Source: Jeotgalicoccus aerolatus
Lineage (GTDB): Bacteria > Bacillota > Bacilli > Staphylococcales > Salinicoccaceae
Length of the DNA: 64,000 bases
Assembly: GCF_014635205.1 (NCBI RefSeq)
Contig: NZ_BMCN01000002.1
Location: 62,001-126,000, forward strand
Direction of reading: 5' to 3'
This document shows, one piece after another, positions 34,942 to 45,734 of the stretch (its first letter is position 1; every line of letters starts with the position of its first letter). The translations under genes were made by a program, and so were the position numbers. The notes below the pieces were generated by a model. That model made no database searches, was not told where the DNA came from, and saw nothing but the letters and a program-made list of their open reading frames with translations.

Positions 34942-35093
34942 TAAATTACTCTCACTAAATAGCTGTATCATTTATATATATTTCGAGACACGCTCACACA
35001 TTTACATTATTTTGGTCGTGTGTTAAATTTTAAGTAAAATTGAAAATTCTTTATATTTCGTTTTTTTAGATTTATTCGACATATTTAAACAAG

Positions 35094-35137
35094 TTTTAGG
35101 CAAAGGGGATGCGCAACATCATCCACTTTGCCTAAAA
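35094..35137. repeat. Inverted repeat in a gene-free stretch
   Basis: TTTTAGGCAAAG (35094-35105) and CTTTGCCTAAAA (35126-35137) are perfect 12-base arms, with further imperfect pairing GGATG/CATCC inside. There is no gene directly upstream in either direction because nhaC already has a terminator, so it may belong to a small transcript, act as an insulating terminator, or be a regulatory leader. The rest of 34942-35214 shows no gene. Confidence 0.55.
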
Positions 35138-35214
35138 GTGTTTATAAATATAATTTATCTCGCGAATGCATATCGGGAAATATTTAAGAATACATGTGAA
35201 AGGAGTTGCAAGAA

Positions 35215-35352
35215 ATGGGCGGTTTTCCTTTAGAAGGCTGGATTATTATCGTTGTCCCGCCAGTTTTAATGATTACATCAGTTGTCATTTGGTACTTCAA
35301 AGAAGTAAAACGAGAAAAACTGGAAGATGAATTAATAAAAAAGAGAAACTAA
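35215..35352 (+). CDS. 45-residue membrane peptide, symporter small subunit candidate
   Basis: It starts MGGFPLEGWIIIVVPPVLMI with one hydrophobic helix (about residues 9-27) and a highly charged tail (KEVKREKLEDELIKKRN). GAAAGGAGTTGCAAG precedes the ATG at 35215. It is followed after 15 bases by a sodium:solute symporter gene. Several SSS transporters have a small membrane partner encoded just upstream, so that role is the best guess. Its partner is broken here, so it may be a relic. Confidence 0.75.
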   Translation: MGGFPLEGWIIIVVPPVLMITSVVIWYFKEVKREKLEDELIKKRN

Positions 35353-35367
35353 AAGGAGAGGTTTAGT

Positions 35368-36497
35368 TTGGAAAGTACAGGTATATTAATCATACTCATA
35401 CTCTACTTGCTTATGCTGCTCGGTATCGGTCTATGGTCCGGTAAATACAGTTCAGAAGGATCTTCTGCATATTTCTTAGGTGGAAGACAGTTAAATCCAT
35501 GGGTGATTTCGATGAGTGAGAAAGCATCTGAAAGCAGCGGGTTTATGACTGCCGGCTTACCCGGAGAAGCGTATTCTACGGGTCTCAGTGCAGCTTGGAA
35601 TGCTGTTTCAAGCGTGTTTTCAATTATAAACTGGGTATTTTTCGCAAAACCAATACGCCGTCTGTCAGAAATTTTAAACTCTCTCACCGTTCCCGATTTC
35701 CTATCTGCACGTTTTAAAGATGATTCAAATGTAATGAGAATTATATCTATCATCGTCATGACAATATTTCAAACCGTGTACATATGTGCTCAGTTTGTTG
35801 CTTTCGGTATATTATTTGAAGTTATTTTGGGCATTGATTTTTCTGTCGGCGTAATTATCGGCGGGATTATTACAATACTCTATACAGTCGTTGGCGGTTT
35901 CTTCGCAGTGACAGTCACTGACTTTATCCAAGGGATATTAATGGCTTTTGTCTTTGTCGTTCTGCCAGTTGTAGGGATTTTTAAAATCGGCGGATTTAAT
36001 GAGATGGGCTTTGCACTGACAGAAGCGATGGGTTCAGATTTCTTAAAACCCTTCTTTGGTAATCCCGCTCTTACGCTTGCAGGTATAGTTGCGATTATCA
36101 GTTATCTGTTTATCGGTGTAGGTTTTAATGGTGCACCGCACGTGCTCGTACGCTATATGGCTTTAAGAAATAGCCGCGATGTTAAAATGATTGCACTCAT
36201 CGGTATTTCTGGTCTCCAATCGATATCTATGAAGGCGGTCCAGCATTCATTGCTGCTCTGATCACTATTGTGATTGTCAGTCTCTTTACAAAACCACCGG
36301 AAGGCGAACAATTCGAAAAAATGTGGGAAACGTATACAGAGAAAAATGAAGTGGGCACACCAGAATTCTTACCTTCTGATCAACTAGCTGTTAAACAAGT
36401 GAACACAAGTAACATTAAACTAAAAACTGATAAAGATATTGTATCTGCCTTGTTGGAAAATAATATTAACAGCGCCAAACCTTTTACTCAAAAATAA
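35368..36497 (+). pseudogene. Sodium:solute symporter (PutP-like), internal deletion with frameshift
   Basis: The first 285 or so residues are a normal SSS N-terminal half: GIGLWSGKYSSEGSSAYFLG, PGEAYSTGLSAAWNAVSS, then GFNGAPHVLVRYMALRNSR. At about 36213 the frame jumps to GLQSISMKAVQHSLLL and stops at 36261. The alternative frame from about 36216 reads SPIDIYEGGPAFIAALITIV and continues in frame to 36497 as the C-terminal end of such transporters. Roughly 190 residues (helices around 8-12) are therefore missing and the halves are out of frame. The operon appears to have lost its own importer. Confidence 0.85.
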
Positions 36498-36516
36498 CAG
36501 AGGAGAAAAGTGAGCG

Positions 36517-36957
36517 ATGGATGATATAAAAAGTGTAAACATTATAAAAACACCATATGACTTAGACGGAAGAGAAATTGTTTGTTATCCTAATTTAATT
36601 TTATACGCAAAAATCAAAGTCCCGAGAATGTTCATGAAACCAAGAATAATCTACTCGGCTATTACTGTCGATTTAGTCAGAGGCGAAGCTGCACTTTCAA
36701 ATATGTTCCCTGAATATGAACCGCTGAACATCGACAGCAGTGCTTTAATAAAGTCAGCAATAAGTATAGAAAAATCTGTGGCAAAAACAGAGAAATTACT
36801 GATCAAATGGGCTAGACACAAATATAAAATCTATAAGGTTCCTGAAATTGAAATTCTAAAACAGGAAAAAGTGTATAAGGCTTTCTTTTACACTGAATTT
36901 AAAGATCAAAAATTATTAGTGGATTCTGTCAAAGGGGTCGAAACATCAGCCATGTAA
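36517..36957 (+). CDS. Hypothetical protein in the M24/cyclodeaminase operon
   Basis: A 146-residue protein of mixed alpha/beta prediction (starts MDDIKSVNIIKTPYDLDGRE; basic middle KWARHKYKIYKVPEIEILKQ). There is no signal peptide, membrane segment or cysteine cluster beyond a single Cys. I do not recognise the family. It sits 19 bases after the broken symporter and 25 bases before the M24 gene, so it probably serves the same catabolic pathway. Ribosome-binding site GAGGAGAAAAG. Confidence 0.7.
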   Translation: MDDIKSVNIIKTPYDLDGREIVCYPNLILYAKIKVPRMFMKPRIIYSAITVDLVRGEAALSNMFPEYEPLNIDSSALIKSAISIEKSVAKTEKLLIKWARHKYKIYKVPEIEILKQEKVYKAFFYTEFKDQKLLVDSVKGVETSAM

Positions 36958-36982
36958 ATTGCAATATCAGGGGGGATGAAAG

Positions 36983-38158
36983 ATGTCACACATGAAGTAT
37001 TTTATGCAAAGAAGAAAAAGATTGCTTGAGCATATGACGCGCCTCGATTATTCACTCATACTGATTACAGATCCGAGCTATATTTTCTATTTCACAGGTT
37101 ATCACAGTGCACTAGGGGCCGAATGGGGACGACCAGAACTGTTTGTGTTAATGCAAAATGGTGAGTCATATTTGATTACACCCTCGATGGAAGAAGAAAT
37201 GGCCAATGCTCAAACTGACTTAACACAAGTAATTCCCTGGACAGACGGTCTTGATAACGAGTGGAGAAAACCGTTATCACAGCTGCTAAGTAAAGCAGAC
37301 AGTGAGCGTCTCGGCATCGATTATCTTAAAATACCAAGAGTAGTTTGGGACTTTATCGTAGAACACAAAAATCAAAATAATATCGAGGACATTTGCCCTA
37401 TCGTTGAAAGTATGCGCATGATTAAAGATGATTATGAGATACAAATCGCACGTCATACTGGAGAAGTTGCTGTTGCTATGCTGGAAGCTGCAATGGAAGT
37501 TGCAGCACCGGGGGTTTATGAATTCGAAGTGTCATTAGCTGCTGAAAGAGCCGGGACCTATAAAGCTGCAGAATTGATGAAAAAATATTATGAGGAAGAT
37601 GAACCTTTCAACTATCCGAATATAAGTAATCACCAGCAGATTATGGCTGCTGGTAAACTTACAACGATGTGCCATCACAGAGCCGGCATGACACAACTTA
37701 AACATGGTGAGCCATTATTTATATGTCATTGCGGTGCTGTCAGTTTTAAAGGTTTCTATCTCGGCTTTGACCGAACCTTATTTGTCGGTAAAGGCAATGA
37801 AGAAGTATCGCGTCTGCTGAATATAGCAGAAGCTTCTCAGAAAGCCGCTTTGTCGGAAATCAAACCTGGTGCAGTGGCCGAAGATGTTTTTTCAGCCTAT
37901 GCAGAAGTCATTCAGTCGGCCGGCTACCCTATACCTTTCAGAGCAGGACGTTCCTTGGGATTCTCTGTCAATGGCGCGCCTCAGCTGGCTAAAGGAGACC
38001 AGACGATATTAAAAGAAGGGATGATATTTGCAGTCGACGGCGGTGCAGATGGTCAAAATTACCGCACTCAAGTTGGTGACAGCATATTAGTAACAAAAGA
38101 CGGTTACGAGTTCATTACACCATTTACAAAAAAACACGATGAACTCATTGTCTATTAA
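36983..38158 (+). CDS. M24-family hydrolase, metal-ligand-deficient (ectoine-hydrolase/creatinase-like)
   Basis: A 391-residue pita-bread-fold protein with an N-terminal creatinase domain (YSLILITDPSYIFYFTGYHS) and M24 domain from about 150. Canonical M24 enzymes use Asp, Asp, His, Glu, Glu. Here the equivalents appear as His249, Asp263 (GFDRTLFVG), Arg323 (AGRSLGF), Asp352 (FAVDGGAD) and Gly365 (QVGDSILV), so most metal ligands are missing. Metal-free members include creatinase and the ectoine hydrolase DoeA/EutD. Its neighbours (symporter relic, cyclodeaminase-like protein) also occur with ectoine-type pathways, but the deacetylase partner is absent. The substrate is not established. Confidence 0.8.
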   Translation: MSHMKYFMQRRKRLLEHMTRLDYSLILITDPSYIFYFTGYHSALGAEWGRPELFVLMQNGESYLITPSMEEEMANAQTDLTQVIPWTDGLDNEWRKPLSQLLSKADSERLGIDYLKIPRVVWDFIVEHKNQNNIEDICPIVESMRMIKDDYEIQIARHTGEVAVAMLEAAMEVAAPGVYEFEVSLAAERAGTYKAAELMKKYYEEDEPFNYPNISNHQQIMAAGKLTTMCHHRAGMTQLKHGEPLFICHCGAVSFKGFYLGFDRTLFVGKGNEEVSRLLNIAEASQKAALSEIKPGAVAEDVFSAYAEVIQSAGYPIPFRAGRSLGFSVNGAPQLAKGDQTILKEGMIFAVDGGADGQNYRTQVGDSILVTKDGYEFITPFTKKHDELIVY

Positions 38159-38181
38159 TGATTCATAAAGGGGATGAATAT

Positions 38182-39306
38182 ATGACACCAGCCAGAGTAG
38201 ATTTTCTGTACCTAGATGAAAAAGATATGATAGCTGCCGGCGTACTGAATATGCATGAATGTATTAATGAAATGGAAAAAGTATTCACCCTGTTAAGTAA
38301 CGGCGATTATATCATGGGCGGACTAAACGATAATTCACATGGTATACTGATTGATTTTCCAGAGAAACCTCAACATGACAAGATGCCTAAAGACGGACCT
38401 GACAGAAGATTCATGGCCATGCCGGCCTATTTAGGCGGAGAATATAACGTGACGGGCTGCAAATGGTACGGATCAAACATTGCAAATATCAGTAAAGGCA
38501 TGCCGCGCTCCATTTTAATGATGACATTAAATGATACCGATACAGGGGTACCACTTGCCTACCAATCGGCAAACCTGTTGAGTGCATGGAGGACAGGTGC
38601 GATTCCGGGAGTCGGTGCAAAATATTTAGCCCGTCCGAATTCCAAAGTATTCAGCATCGTCGGTGCAGGATCGATTGGCGTTTCCAGTGCTGAAGCCATA
38701 CTCGACGTCTGCCAGACATTGGAGAAAGTTAAAATTTATGATGTAATTAAATCTACCGCCGAGACTTTAAAAAAGAGACTGAACGATAACTTCCCAAAAC
38801 TAGACGTCCAAGTTGTCACCACATTAAAAGAAGCAATTATAGAATGCGATATTATTAACTTGGCTACTGCCGGTGAAGCTAATCCAAAAATCGAAAGTAA
38901 CTGGATTAAAGCCGGCGCTTTATTTACAGTATCTTCGAGCGGAGATTTTGATTCTGTATTTGCAATTAACTCAATGAAACTGGTCGTCGACAACTGGGCA
39001 ATGTATGAAGCAGCCTCAGATGAAGACTCCTACCCATACTACAATCCGACTATGGGTGTCATCGGCAGGCAGTTTTTAGACTGGATACACGAGAATAAAA
39101 TGACGCCAGAGATTATTACGAACATTGGGGACGTTATTACCGGAAAGGCTGAAGGCAGAACATCAGATGAAGATATCATCCTGTACGGCTTAGGCGGACA
39201 ACCGGTCTACGATGTGGCTTGGGGCTATAGAATTTATCAGAATGCATTAGAGAAAAACATTGGCACTAAGTTAAATCTCTGGGATGAGGCATACCAAGCA
39301 AGATAG
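38182..39306 (+). CDS. Ornithine cyclodeaminase/mu-crystallin family dehydrogenase
   Basis: A 374-residue NAD(P)-dependent enzyme. The substrate part carries FMAMPAYLGGEYNVTGCKWYGSN and LLSAWRTGAIPGVGAKYLARP; the Rossmann fold has FSIVGAGSIGVSSAEAIL. Members act as cyclodeaminases, alanine dehydrogenase-like enzymes or imine reductases (EutC in ectoine catabolism is one). An ATG overlaps the M24 stop at 38158, but the one at 38182 has GGGGATGAATAT before it and is preferred. Co-transcribed with the M24 gene. Confidence 0.85.
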   Translation: MTPARVDFLYLDEKDMIAAGVLNMHECINEMEKVFTLLSNGDYIMGGLNDNSHGILIDFPEKPQHDKMPKDGPDRRFMAMPAYLGGEYNVTGCKWYGSNIANISKGMPRSILMMTLNDTDTGVPLAYQSANLLSAWRTGAIPGVGAKYLARPNSKVFSIVGAGSIGVSSAEAILDVCQTLEKVKIYDVIKSTAETLKKRLNDNFPKLDVQVVTTLKEAIIECDIINLATAGEANPKIESNWIKAGALFTVSSSGDFDSVFAINSMKLVVDNWAMYEAASDEDSYPYYNPTMGVIGRQFLDWIHENKMTPEIITNIGDVITGKAEGRTSDEDIILYGLGGQPVYDVAWGYRIYQNALEKNIGTKLNLWDEAYQAR

Positions 39307-39314
39307 TATAGCAC

Positions 39315-39345
39315 AGTAAGAAGGGCTGATATCAGCCCTTTTTTT
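39315..39345. terminator. Bidirectional terminator between convergent genes
   Basis: AAGGGCTGATATCAGCCCTT hairpin followed by TTTTTTT on the plus strand, between the cyclodeaminase-like and desulfhydrase-like genes. Confidence 0.85.
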
Positions 39346-40339
39346 ATTGAAATAATGAACCGTAATTAAATAATGCCGGTGAACCGCCCGTATGCATGAA
39401 TAACACTTTATCGTCTGTTTTGAAATATGCTGATCGAATTAAATCAATTAAACCGTGCATCGTTTTACCTGTGTATACAGGGTCTAATAGAATACCTTCA
39501 CTTTGAGCCAGCAGTTTAACCGCTTCTATCATTCCATCACTCGGCAAGGAATATCCTAGACCAATATAATCATCCAGCACCTTAACCGCACTTTTTTCTA
39601 TTCTATTTTCTATATTTAAATACTCCGATGTTTGTTCAAGCAGCTTAAAAATCTTCTCTTCCTGAGCCTTTGTTTGATTATTTACACTGATGCCTATAAT
39701 TGGAATGCTGCGACTACTCTCTCCCATTCCTAAAAGCAGACCAGCATGTGTTCCACTACTTCCGGTAGGTGTAATTATATAATCAATATCTATTTGATCT
39801 TCCTTCAGCTGTAAATTGATTTCTTCTGCACACGCTGCGTATCCAAGTGCACCGATTTCATTTGAACCGCCCATTGGAATAATGTAAGGTTTTTTACCTT
39901 CCGCTTCTACTTTTTTGGCAACCTTCTCCATCTCTTTAATCATATCCGAACCGCCCGGCACGACTGTTTTACTATCTGCATCCAATACACTGTACAGTAA
40001 ATTATTGCCGGTTGCTGTTGGGCTGTAACTATTAGGGACCCTTTCTTCCAATACCAAATGACAGTCTATTTTTTCTTTTTTCGCTGCTGATAAAGTTAGC
40101 CGGCAATGATTAGACTGTACAGCACCGCATGTAATGATAGTATCCGATTTATTCTTTAAGGCATCAGCAAGTAAAAACTCCAGCTTTCTCGTTTTGTTGC
40201 CGCCGCCGGCCAAGCCAAGATAGTCATCTCTTTTTATAAAAATATCCGGACCATTTAAAAGTTTAGAAAGATTTTCTAAATACTCAATAGGTGTAGGGCC
40301 GCTGGTATAGGCTCTTCTCGGTACACTTTTAAAATCCAT
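39344..40339 (-). CDS. PLP-dependent D-cysteine desulfhydrase / ACC deaminase family enzyme
   Basis: A 331-residue tryptophan-synthase-beta-fold PLP enzyme. The PLP lysine is in GLAGGGNKTRKLEFLLADAL (near residue 51). TCGAVQSNHCRLTLSAAKK and TPTGSSGTHAGLLLGM supply the substrate and phosphate contacts. It may produce pyruvate, ammonia and sulfide from D-cysteine, or deaminate related amino acids. It is convergent with the M24/cyclodeaminase operon and could act on the same or a related compound (inference). Confidence 0.85.
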   Translation of the reverse strand: MDFKSVPRRAYTSGPTPIEYLENLSKLLNGPDIFIKRDDYLGLAGGGNKTRKLEFLLADALKNKSDTIITCGAVQSNHCRLTLSAAKKEKIDCHLVLEERVPNSYSPTATGNNLLYSVLDADSKTVVPGGSDMIKEMEKVAKKVEAEGKKPYIIPMGGSNEIGALGYAACAEEINLQLKEDQIDIDYIITPTGSSGTHAGLLLGMGESSRSIPIIGISVNNQTKAQEEKIFKLLEQTSEYLNIENRIEKSAVKVLDDYIGLGYSLPSDGMIEAVKLLAQSEGILLDPVYTGKTMHGLIDLIRSAYFKTDDKVLFMHTGGSPALFNYGSLFQ

Positions 40340-40423
40340 GTTTACGCCTCCCGATAATATGATTACATTTTTTCTGGCTTTATATTGAATAGATACCCTG
40401 TCCTAGTCTGAATGAGAGAAAAA

Positions 40424-40457
40424 AGAGCCAAAAACCTTTCAATAAGGTTTTTGGCTC
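40424..40457 (-). terminator. Terminator of guaBA
   Basis: GAGCCAAAAACCTT and AAGGTTTTTGGCTC, 14-base perfect arms, followed by TTTTTTCTC on the minus strand. Confidence 0.93.
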
Positions 40458-40464
40458 CATAGTG

Positions 40465-42009
40465 TTATTCCCACTCAATCGTCGCAGGCGGCTTGCTTGT
40501 AATATCGTAAACCACACGGTTAATGTGTTTCGATTCATTGACTAAACGTTTAGAGATTTTCTCCAGCACTTCCCAGTCAATTCTTGCAAATTCACTTGTC
40601 ATACCGTCGATACTCGTTACCGCTCTAATACCAATTGTATAGTCATATGTTCTGTAGTCTCCGGTTACACCGACTGAACGGATATTCGGCAGCACTGTGA
40701 AGTATTGCCAGATATCTCTTTCAAGTCCTGCTTTACGGATTTCATCTCTTAAAATCCAGTCGCTTTCGCGTACGATTTCTAATTTCTCAGGTGTGATCTC
40801 ACCCAGTACACGGATACCCAGTCCAGGACCAGGGAATGGCTGTCTCCAAACTAAGTGTTCAGGGATGCCGAGTTCTACCCCCAGCTCACGTACTTCATCT
40901 TTGAACAGCGTATTTAACGGTTCGATTAATTCAAACTGCATATCTTCTGGCAGTCCGCCCACATTATGGTGTGATTTAATCGTTGTCGCTGTTTCTGTAC
41001 CTGATTCAATAATATCAGTATACAAAGTCCCTTGTGCCAGGTAATCAATACCTTCCAGTTTCGATGCTTCATCATCAAAGACGTAAATAAATTCGTTACC
41101 GATAATTTTACGTTTCTGTTCCGGATCAGAGACTCCGGCAAGTTTAGATAAGAAGCGTTCTTGTGCATCGATTTTAATAATATTCATATTGAAGCCTTCA
41201 CCGAACTGCTCCATGACCATGTCCGCTTCTCCTTTACGAAGCAGGCCGTGGTCTACAAATATACATGTCAGCTGATCGCCGATTGCTCTATGCAGCAGCA
41301 CTGCTGTGACAGATGAATCGACACCGCCGCTCATCGCACATAATACTTGTTTGCCGCCGACTGTTTCACGGATTTTTTCAACTTCAATATCGATAAAATT
41401 CTCCATTGTCCATTCGCCAGTACAGTTACAAATATCACGGATATAGTTTTTAAGCACTGTGTCACCATTCACTGTATGTTTTGCTTCCGGGTGGAATTGC
41501 AGTCCGTAGAATGGCTTTTCAATGTGTTTCACTGCTGCATTTGCACACAGTTCTGTTTCACCAATAACTTCAAAACCATCAGCCAGTTTCGTTACTTTAT
41601 CACTGTGACTCATCAATACTGTTTCTGATGTCGCCAGTCCTTTAAAGATATCCGCTTCAGTGTTGACTTTAATATCAGTTGCACCGGATTCTTTTTCGTT
41701 AGATGCAACGACTTCTCCGCCGTTTAACTGCATCATCAGCTGCATACCGTAGCATATACCTAATACAGGCACGCCGAGGTCAAATACCGCAGGGTCAACG
41801 GTAAATGCATCGTCTGCATATACCGAACGCGGTCCGCCTGACAGGATAATCCCTTTAGGATCTAATTCTTTAATTTCTTCAATTGTGATACTCGGGTTAT
41901 GCAGCTCGCTGTATACTCCAAGATCACGAATACGGCGTGTAATTAACTGATTGTACTGACTGCCGTAATCAATTACTAAAATAAGTTCCTGCTCTTTAGC
42001 CATTTCCAT
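40465..42009 (-). CDS. guaA: GMP synthase (glutamine-hydrolysing)
   Basis: Converts XMP to GMP with glutamine and ATP. 514 residues. The class-I glutaminase domain has [11 protein letters not shown] (nucleophile Cys) and [12 protein letters not shown] (His, Glu). The ATP-pyrophosphatase has [21 protein letters not shown], and the dimerisation domain ends PPATIEWE. Full length. It starts 15 bases after guaB ends (guaBA operon) and closes with a strong terminator. Confidence 0.97.
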   Translation of the reverse strand: MEMAKEQELILVIDYGSQYNQLITRRIRDLGVYSELHNPSITIEEIKELDPKGIILSGGPRSVYADDAFTVDPAVFDLGVPVLGICYGMQLMMQLNGGEVVASNEKESGATDIKVNTEADIFKGLATSETVLMSHSDKVTKLADGFEVIGETELCANAAVKHIEKPFYGLQFHPEAKHTVNGDTVLKNYIRDICNCTGEWTMENFIDIEVEKIRETVGGKQVLCAMSGGVDSSVTAVLLHRAIGDQLTCIFVDHGLLRKGEADMVMEQFGEGFNMNIIKIDAQERFLSKLAGVSDPEQKRKIIGNEFIYVFDDEASKLEGIDYLAQGTLYTDIIESGTETATTIKSHHNVGGLPEDMQFELIEPLNTLFKDEVRELGVELGIPEHLVWRQPFPGPGLGIRVLGEITPEKLEIVRESDWILRDEIRKAGLERDIWQYFTVLPNIRSVGVTGDYRTYDYTIGIRAVTSIDGMTSEFARIDWEVLEKISKRLVNESKHINRVVYDITSKPPATIEWE

Positions 42010-42023
42010 AAAAGAATTACTCC

Positions 42024-43588
<1,565 letters not shown>

Positions 43589-43754
43589 TAATGCATAGAT
43601 AATAAATATGTCTTATTATAAAACACTATCGTTAGATATGGAAGCCACTCTTAATGTTCGGAATTTTGAGAATTTAAGCGTTTTTGCAGGGAAGTTTAAT
43701 TGTGAGCGCTCGGGGAATAGACTACTAACAACTTTTAAGCGAGAGGTGAACATA

Positions 43755-44135
43755 ATGCAATACATTGAAAAGTATACTTCATTAGATGAGATTTTAGAAA
43801 GAATAGACCTGTTGAAACAAGAAGAAAATTATTACGAAGAAGACTTTAATATTCTGGGACTTGAAGATTTAGAACCGGACTGGACAGACTATATGGGCTG
43901 TACTTACAACCCACATTCAAAAAACTTATCTTTTAAAGATTTCTTTACCCAAAATGCTAAAGCTGAAGATTTCCTAAATGCTTCAGGCTTGAATCCGGAT
44001 CTCGTGTCGACACATTTAAAGACATTGGAAAACGGAAACTTCCTGCTCGCATTTGATGATGATTCTTTAAATCGTGATGTAAACCGCAGCAGCGTAGAAG
44101 CGGATATAGAAAAGGGACCGGGAGATAATTTATAA
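43755..44135 (+). CDS. Small acidic protein, possibly YflT/general-stress-like
   Basis: A 126-residue acidic soluble protein: MQYIEKYTSLDEILERIDLL, a central WTDYMGCTYNPHSKNLSFKD, and LKTLENGNFLLAFDDDS near the end. The N-terminal strand-helix and the late GNFLLAFDDD strand resemble the YflT (general stress protein 17M) domain, which is also found at 45847-46446, but similarity is faint. The start at 43755 follows GAGAGGTGAAC; the upstream in-frame ATG at 43608 has no site. Monocistronic. Confidence 0.6.
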   Translation: MQYIEKYTSLDEILERIDLLKQEENYYEEDFNILGLEDLEPDWTDYMGCTYNPHSKNLSFKDFFTQNAKAEDFLNASGLNPDLVSTHLKTLENGNFLLAFDDDSLNRDVNRSSVEADIEKGPGDNL

Positions 44136-44155
44136 ATTATCCCCCGGTTTTTTAT
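44117..44155. terminator. Bidirectional terminator
   Basis: ACCGGG-ATAATTT paired with AAATTAT-CCCGGT, flanked by T-run, between convergent genes ending at 44135 and 44152. Confidence 0.8.
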
Positions 44156-44712
44156 AGTATTAATTTCATCTGCTGCTCACGTCTGACACAAATATCCATC
44201 ATCATTTCCTCGGTCAGCCGCGGGTATCTCTTATAACGTTCATATCTCAAAAGCATATCCCGGTAATGAATCAAAGTAATCGGCAAAGCTTCTTTAAATA
44301 TAGGCACGCGGTATTGTTGAGTCCTGACTAAAAATATGTAATAGGAAAGATATACCGCCGCTGAAGTTTCAAAACCGCAAAACTTTGTGTAACATTCCAG
44401 TTCTACATAATCCGCTGCTGCACGGGGCAATTTCGATAAAGATAATGAAATATGGTCGAACATTTTCATAATAAATATCACTTCAATTGAAACTTCAGCG
44501 GGCACAGGCTCGCTGGTCACTCCGATAAAATCAAGAACTTCATAATAATTGAACTCTACTCCCTGCCTGACAATATCGATACAGTACTTGCAGTGATCAA
44601 TATATTCCTGATCATCATTGAACTTAAGCATATTCTCAAGTGCAGTGATGACCTGAATTTTGCCTGCTGTACTGATAAAGTCAGGACTGCCGGGCGGCAT
44701 CGCCCTGCGCAT
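44152..44712 (-). CDS. YfbU-like protein, translationally coupled to a signalling peptide
   Basis: A 186-residue soluble protein. The second half (LECYTKFCGFETSAAVYLSY, then LIHYRDMLLRYERYKRYPRL) matches the pattern of E. coli YfbU (FLGFDAATEARYLGYVRFM, then W-KYQRML), a family linked to stress and cell death but without a known biochemical activity. The first codons are ATGCGCAGGGCG. The ATG overlaps the stop of the upstream peptide gene (TGATG), so translation is probably coupled. It is the last gene of the regulator/peptide locus and a candidate effector (inference). Confidence 0.68.
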   Translation of the reverse strand: MRRAMPPGSPDFISTAGKIQVITALENMLKFNDDQEYIDHCKYCIDIVRQGVEFNYYEVLDFIGVTSEPVPAEVSIEVIFIMKMFDHISLSLSKLPRAAADYVELECYTKFCGFETSAAVYLSYYIFLVRTQQYRVPIFKEALPITLIHYRDMLLRYERYKRYPRLTEEMMMDICVRREQQMKLIL

Positions 44713-44843
44713 CAAAACTCAAAGTCAGGGCAGTCACAATTATTATGCTGAGAAATCTCTTCAGCATCTGCTGCCGTATTAAAAACAAACAAAATTGCAA
44801 TGATGCCAAAAGACATCAAAGTTTTCCTGAAAATATTCTTCAT
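44712..44843 (-). CDS. 43-residue exported pro-peptide, PapR-like
   Basis: MKNIFRKTLMSFGIIAILFV begins a basic n-region and hydrophobic core. A signal peptidase site fits after TAADA, leaving EEISQHNNCDCPDFEF. AAGGAGAAC precedes the ATG at 44843. B. cereus PapR is a similar length (about 48 residues), is encoded immediately after plcR, is exported by Sec, and its active C-terminal heptapeptide ends PFEF or PFEY. Here the C-terminus ends PDFEF and the gene follows an HTH-TPR regulator. This is a good candidate autoinducer, but the identity is inferred from position and tail only. Two cysteines (CDC) are unusual for PapR. Confidence 0.72.
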   Translation of the reverse strand: MKNIFRKTLMSFGIIAILFVFNTAADAEEISQHNNCDCPDFEF

Positions 44844-44967
44844 AAATCAAGTTCTCCTTCTAAGATTTTCTCTGTTTATCAGAGTGACTTAATTATATAC
44901 AGTTCAATTGTCAGAAAACTATTAAATTATTCGCCCGATATCATATATGAGAAATTTTTAATGTTTG

Positions 44968-45720
44968 TCACACAACTTCATCCCCATTTAAATATTTACC
45001 GGCTTTATTTTCAAGATCTGTTATTTTACCAATCAAATAAGTCGATTCATGTTTATTAAGCAGACATTTCGCTTTTTTGGCATAGCTGTTTATATTTTCG
45101 TAATTTCCAGTCCGGCAATACCCATTCATAATATTGAAGTACAGTTTAACCCCTGTCTTATAATTAATTTTCCTAGAATACCGATTATAAATCCGGCCCG
45201 CTTCAATGTAGCACGACAGCCCGTTCTTTTTGCTGAGATACAAAATATTGCCCTTTGCCATATATAGACTGACTTTTAAATATTCCAAAGAATCCTTATT
45301 ATGTGTACGCTTCAGTGCTGAATTTATAAGTTTCAGTGCAGCGGCATACTTTTTTTCTTCTTGAAGCAGAATTGCCTTATGCCAATCATAATAGATGGAC
45401 AGTTTTTCTTTGCTGCGCCATTCAGCCAAAGTTAATTTTTTCAGGGTAGTCTCGAGAGAATACAATAAGCGCTGTTCTCTAATTCTGTCGAGCTCATCCA
45501 GTATGTCCAAATCCGCTGCAGGCGACACCCGGATAATAATATCTTCGAGTGTTAAATCCAATGCTTCCATTATTTTTACAACCGAAAGAAAAGTAACGTT
45601 CTCACCCCGTTCAAGACGGCTGACCGTCGAAACAGACACGCCTATTTTTTGAGCCAGAGTTTTTTGGGACACGCTGTATTCCTGACGACGGGACATAATT
45701 TCCAGATGATTTAGTTGCAT
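44968..45720 (-). CDS. XRE-HTH/TPR regulator, PlcR-like (RRNPP family)
   Basis: A 250-residue cytosolic regulator. The XRE helix-turn-helix spans 16-46 (YSVSQKTLAQKIGVSVSTVS, then RLERGENVT). A linker is followed by TPR-type helical repeats from about 95 (YYDWHKAILLQEEKKYAAAL; LKVSLYMAKGNILYLSKKNG; YFNIMNGYCRTGNYENINSY). This is the PlcR/NprR/Rgg plan, in which the TPR part binds a re-imported peptide. The length is slightly below PlcR (285). GGGAGGG precedes the ATG. It is followed by the pro-peptide and YfbU-like genes in the same direction. Confidence 0.8.
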   Translation of the reverse strand: MQLNHLEIMSRRQEYSVSQKTLAQKIGVSVSTVSRLERGENVTFLSVVKIMEALDLTLEDIIIRVSPAADLDILDELDRIREQRLLYSLETTLKKLTLAEWRSKEKLSIYYDWHKAILLQEEKKYAAALKLINSALKRTHNKDSLEYLKVSLYMAKGNILYLSKKNGLSCYIEAGRIYNRYSRKINYKTGVKLYFNIMNGYCRTGNYENINSYAKKAKCLLNKHESTYLIGKITDLENKAGKYLNGDEVV

Positions 45721-45734
45721 AATTGCCCTCCCTC

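Noticed and set aside
36270-36497. Stand-alone small protein gene
   Set aside because: Its sequence continues the C-terminal end of the sodium:solute symporter in another frame and has no ribosome-binding site, so it is part of the pseudogene.
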